A stretch of DNA of 64,000 nucleotides. Origin: Niabella pedocola (GTDB lineage: Bacteria; Bacteroidota; Bacteroidia; Chitinophagales; Chitinophagaceae). The notes below the pieces were generated by a model, which searched no databases, was not told the origin of the DNA, and was given only the letters and a program-made list of their open reading frames with translations. This document shows, piece by piece, positions 62,843-64,000 of the stretch; position 1 is the first letter of the stretch; each line of letters opens with the position of its first letter. Made by a program: the position numbers and the translations under genes. The DNA lies in assembly GCF_021044425.1 (NCBI RefSeq), contig NZ_JAJNEC010000005.1:620001-684000 (forward strand), given 5' to 3'.

Positions 62843-64000
62843 TCAGCTACCGGTACTTCCACCCGGAGCGTTCCTGGCTTTCCGGGCATAGTAATAGTAA
62901 ATCGGCACTCCAATTATAACAATAACCAGGCCTAATAATGAAGTAAAGGTTTTTTCATACAACAATCCAATACCCAGTGTGCCGGCCATCAGCAGATAAA
63001 TGATCGGAATTACAGGATAACCAAAAGCCTTATAAGGCCGCTCCGCATCCGGACGGCTCCGGCGCAGGCGAAAAACACCCACGATAGTCAGGATATAAAA
63101 CACCACGGTGATAAACACCACATAATCCAGCAGCACACCATATTGCCCGCTCAGGCACAGGGCGCTGGCCCAAATGCATTGTGCCCACAGCGCCCATTGG
63201 GGTACTGCATTCTTATTGAGCGTACCGGCCTGGGGAAGAAACAGGTTATCCTTAGCCATCGTATAATATACCCGGGCACCCGAAAGAATAAGACCGTTGT
63301 TACATCCGAATGTAGAGATCATGATCATAACAGCGATAATCGCCGCACCGTAATGACCAAATATAGAAGACGCCGCCGCCGTTGCCACACGGTCCTGAAC
63401 TGCAAATGCGATATTGGGAGCTGCCACCTCGGGGGTATAGGCTAATGCGGAGCCTGAAGCTGGCGGTATCATGGGCAGCACGGCCAGGTACATCAGGTTG
63501 GCCAGCAGGTATACCACCGTTACCACCAGGGTACCCAAAAAAAGACTCATTCCTACGTTGCGCTTAGGATTCTTTATTTCCCCGGCAATAAATGTTACAT
63601 TTTCCCAGGCCACGCTGCTGAAAACAGAGCCCACCATTGCCGCGCTGATCAGCCCCAGGGCTACCATCATACTTCCCGGCGCCTGGAATGCGGACCACCC
63701 CCGCTTTACGCCGGCTGCATCGGTAACAGGCGTGGTAAATTTCATATCGAATCCGGTGGCCCAATTGGCGTTCCAGATATCGGCTTTGGCGGCCATCAGC
63801 AACCCGAACAGGATCAGGCCAAACAATGAAAAGAGTTTAACAATGGTAAAAACCGTCTGGATGATTTTTCCATCCTTTACGCCACGGGTATTTACGTAGG
63901 TTAAAAAAATAATAAGTGCAATAGACACCAGCTGTGCGGGGAAAATACGTACAAAGCCGAAATCAAAAAGAAGATTCCGTTCATCCATGGTAAGTACCGG
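62843..64000 (-). CDS. APC-family amino-acid permease, 5' part cut off by window edge
   Basis: 386 codons are open from the stop at 62843 to the right edge; the start lies beyond it. At least ten membrane helices are visible. Typical APC features: AYTPEVAAPNIAFA, IMISTFGCNNGLILSGARVYYTMAKD, and the loop RPDAERPYKAFGYPV, which marks the LAT/YfnA-like subgroup. It probably takes up amino acids with protons or exchanges them. Gene ends 165 bp before the lipoprotein start. Confidence 0.93.
   Translation of the reverse strand, partial: PVLTMDERNLLFDFGFVRIFPAQLVSIALIIFLTYVNTRGVKDGKIIQTVFTIVKLFSLFGLILFGLLMAAKADIWNANWATGFDMKFTTPVTDAAGVKRGWSAFQAPGSMMVALGLISAAMVGSVFSSVAWENVTFIAGEIKNPKRNVGMSLFLGTLVVTVVYLLANLMYLAVLPMIPPASGSALAYTPEVAAPNIAFAVQDRVATAAASSIFGHYGAAIIAVMIMISTFGCNNGLILSGARVYYTMAKDNLFLPQAGTLNKNAVPQWALWAQCIWASALCLSGQYGVLLDYVVFITVVFYILTIVGVFRLRRSRPDAERPYKAFGYPVIPIIYLLMAGTLGIGLLYEKTFTSLLGLVIVIIGVPIYYYYARKARNAPGGSTGS

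Noticed and set aside
1..64000. CRISPR array, prophage or insertion sequence
   Set aside because: No regularly spaced direct repeats, transposase, integrase or phage structural gene seen.

Overview
The window reads as chromosomal DNA of a Bacteroidota bacterium, most likely a member of the Chitinophagaceae (Niabella, Chitinophaga or a relative). The basis is three adjacent SusC/SusD outer-membrane nutrient-uptake pairs, many lipoproteins with a Cys-Lys-Lys start, TAnnTTTG-type promoters, a Bacteroidota-style arginine gene order, and GC near the mid-40s. The genus is inference. I saw no rRNA, tRNA, CRISPR array, transposase or prophage gene.

Layout. 1-21525 is a minus-strand block of three nutrient-uptake loci. 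The two outer loci are DeoR regulator, SusC, SusD cassettes (5275 to <1 and 21525 to 15815). They look like duplicates: the regulators are about 80% identical by eye, both use non-AUG starts, and both stop exactly 20 bp before the SusC start. The middle locus (15239-9389) is SusC, SusD and a lipoprotein with no regulator of its own. All three upstream regions carry GCAA-type repeats spaced 10, 20 or 30 bp apart, a candidate shared operator. A SNF2 helicase (5553-8399) and a small secreted protein (8724-9155) sit on the plus strand among them. 21675-26235 holds a trypsin-like lipoprotein, a thiolase and an ABC exporter. 26549-29212 holds three short Tyr/Arg/His-rich envelope proteins, a DUF1801 protein and a DUF6515-like protein. 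29292-31282 has TraB/GumN, DinB-like and membrane proteins. 31288-34782 is a very large predicted outer-membrane beta-barrel protein divergent from an acyltransferase and a FrnE-like DsbA protein.

37306-46676 is mostly housekeeping: DUF2795, an OmpW/PorT-like barrel, two LolD-type ABC ATPases, a PduO-type adenosyltransferase, gatC, anmK, upp, NADP-glutamate dehydrogenase and an RsmI-like methylase. 47408-50694 is a partial arginine operon: Cys-rich GNAT, argG, cupin, argC. It is preceded by a leader with two perfect palindromes, a 41-codon ORF and two mutually exclusive hairpins. 50876-51795 is a RES/Xre toxin-antitoxin pair. The rest holds a lipocalin-like protein, an aldo/keto reductase, a PBP4-type D,D-carboxypeptidase, a LuxE-like acyl-protein synthetase, a UbiA-like membrane protein, an e(P4)-type acid phosphatase, pdxJ, an M14 peptidase, a lipoprotein and the C-terminal part of an APC amino-acid permease that runs off the right edge.

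The most interesting non-gene signals are the phased repeats shared by the three uptake loci, the arginine-operon leader, and several families of small palindromic repeats between genes (45265/45908, 26311/37083, 53668). No single system in the window is clearly unprecedented.
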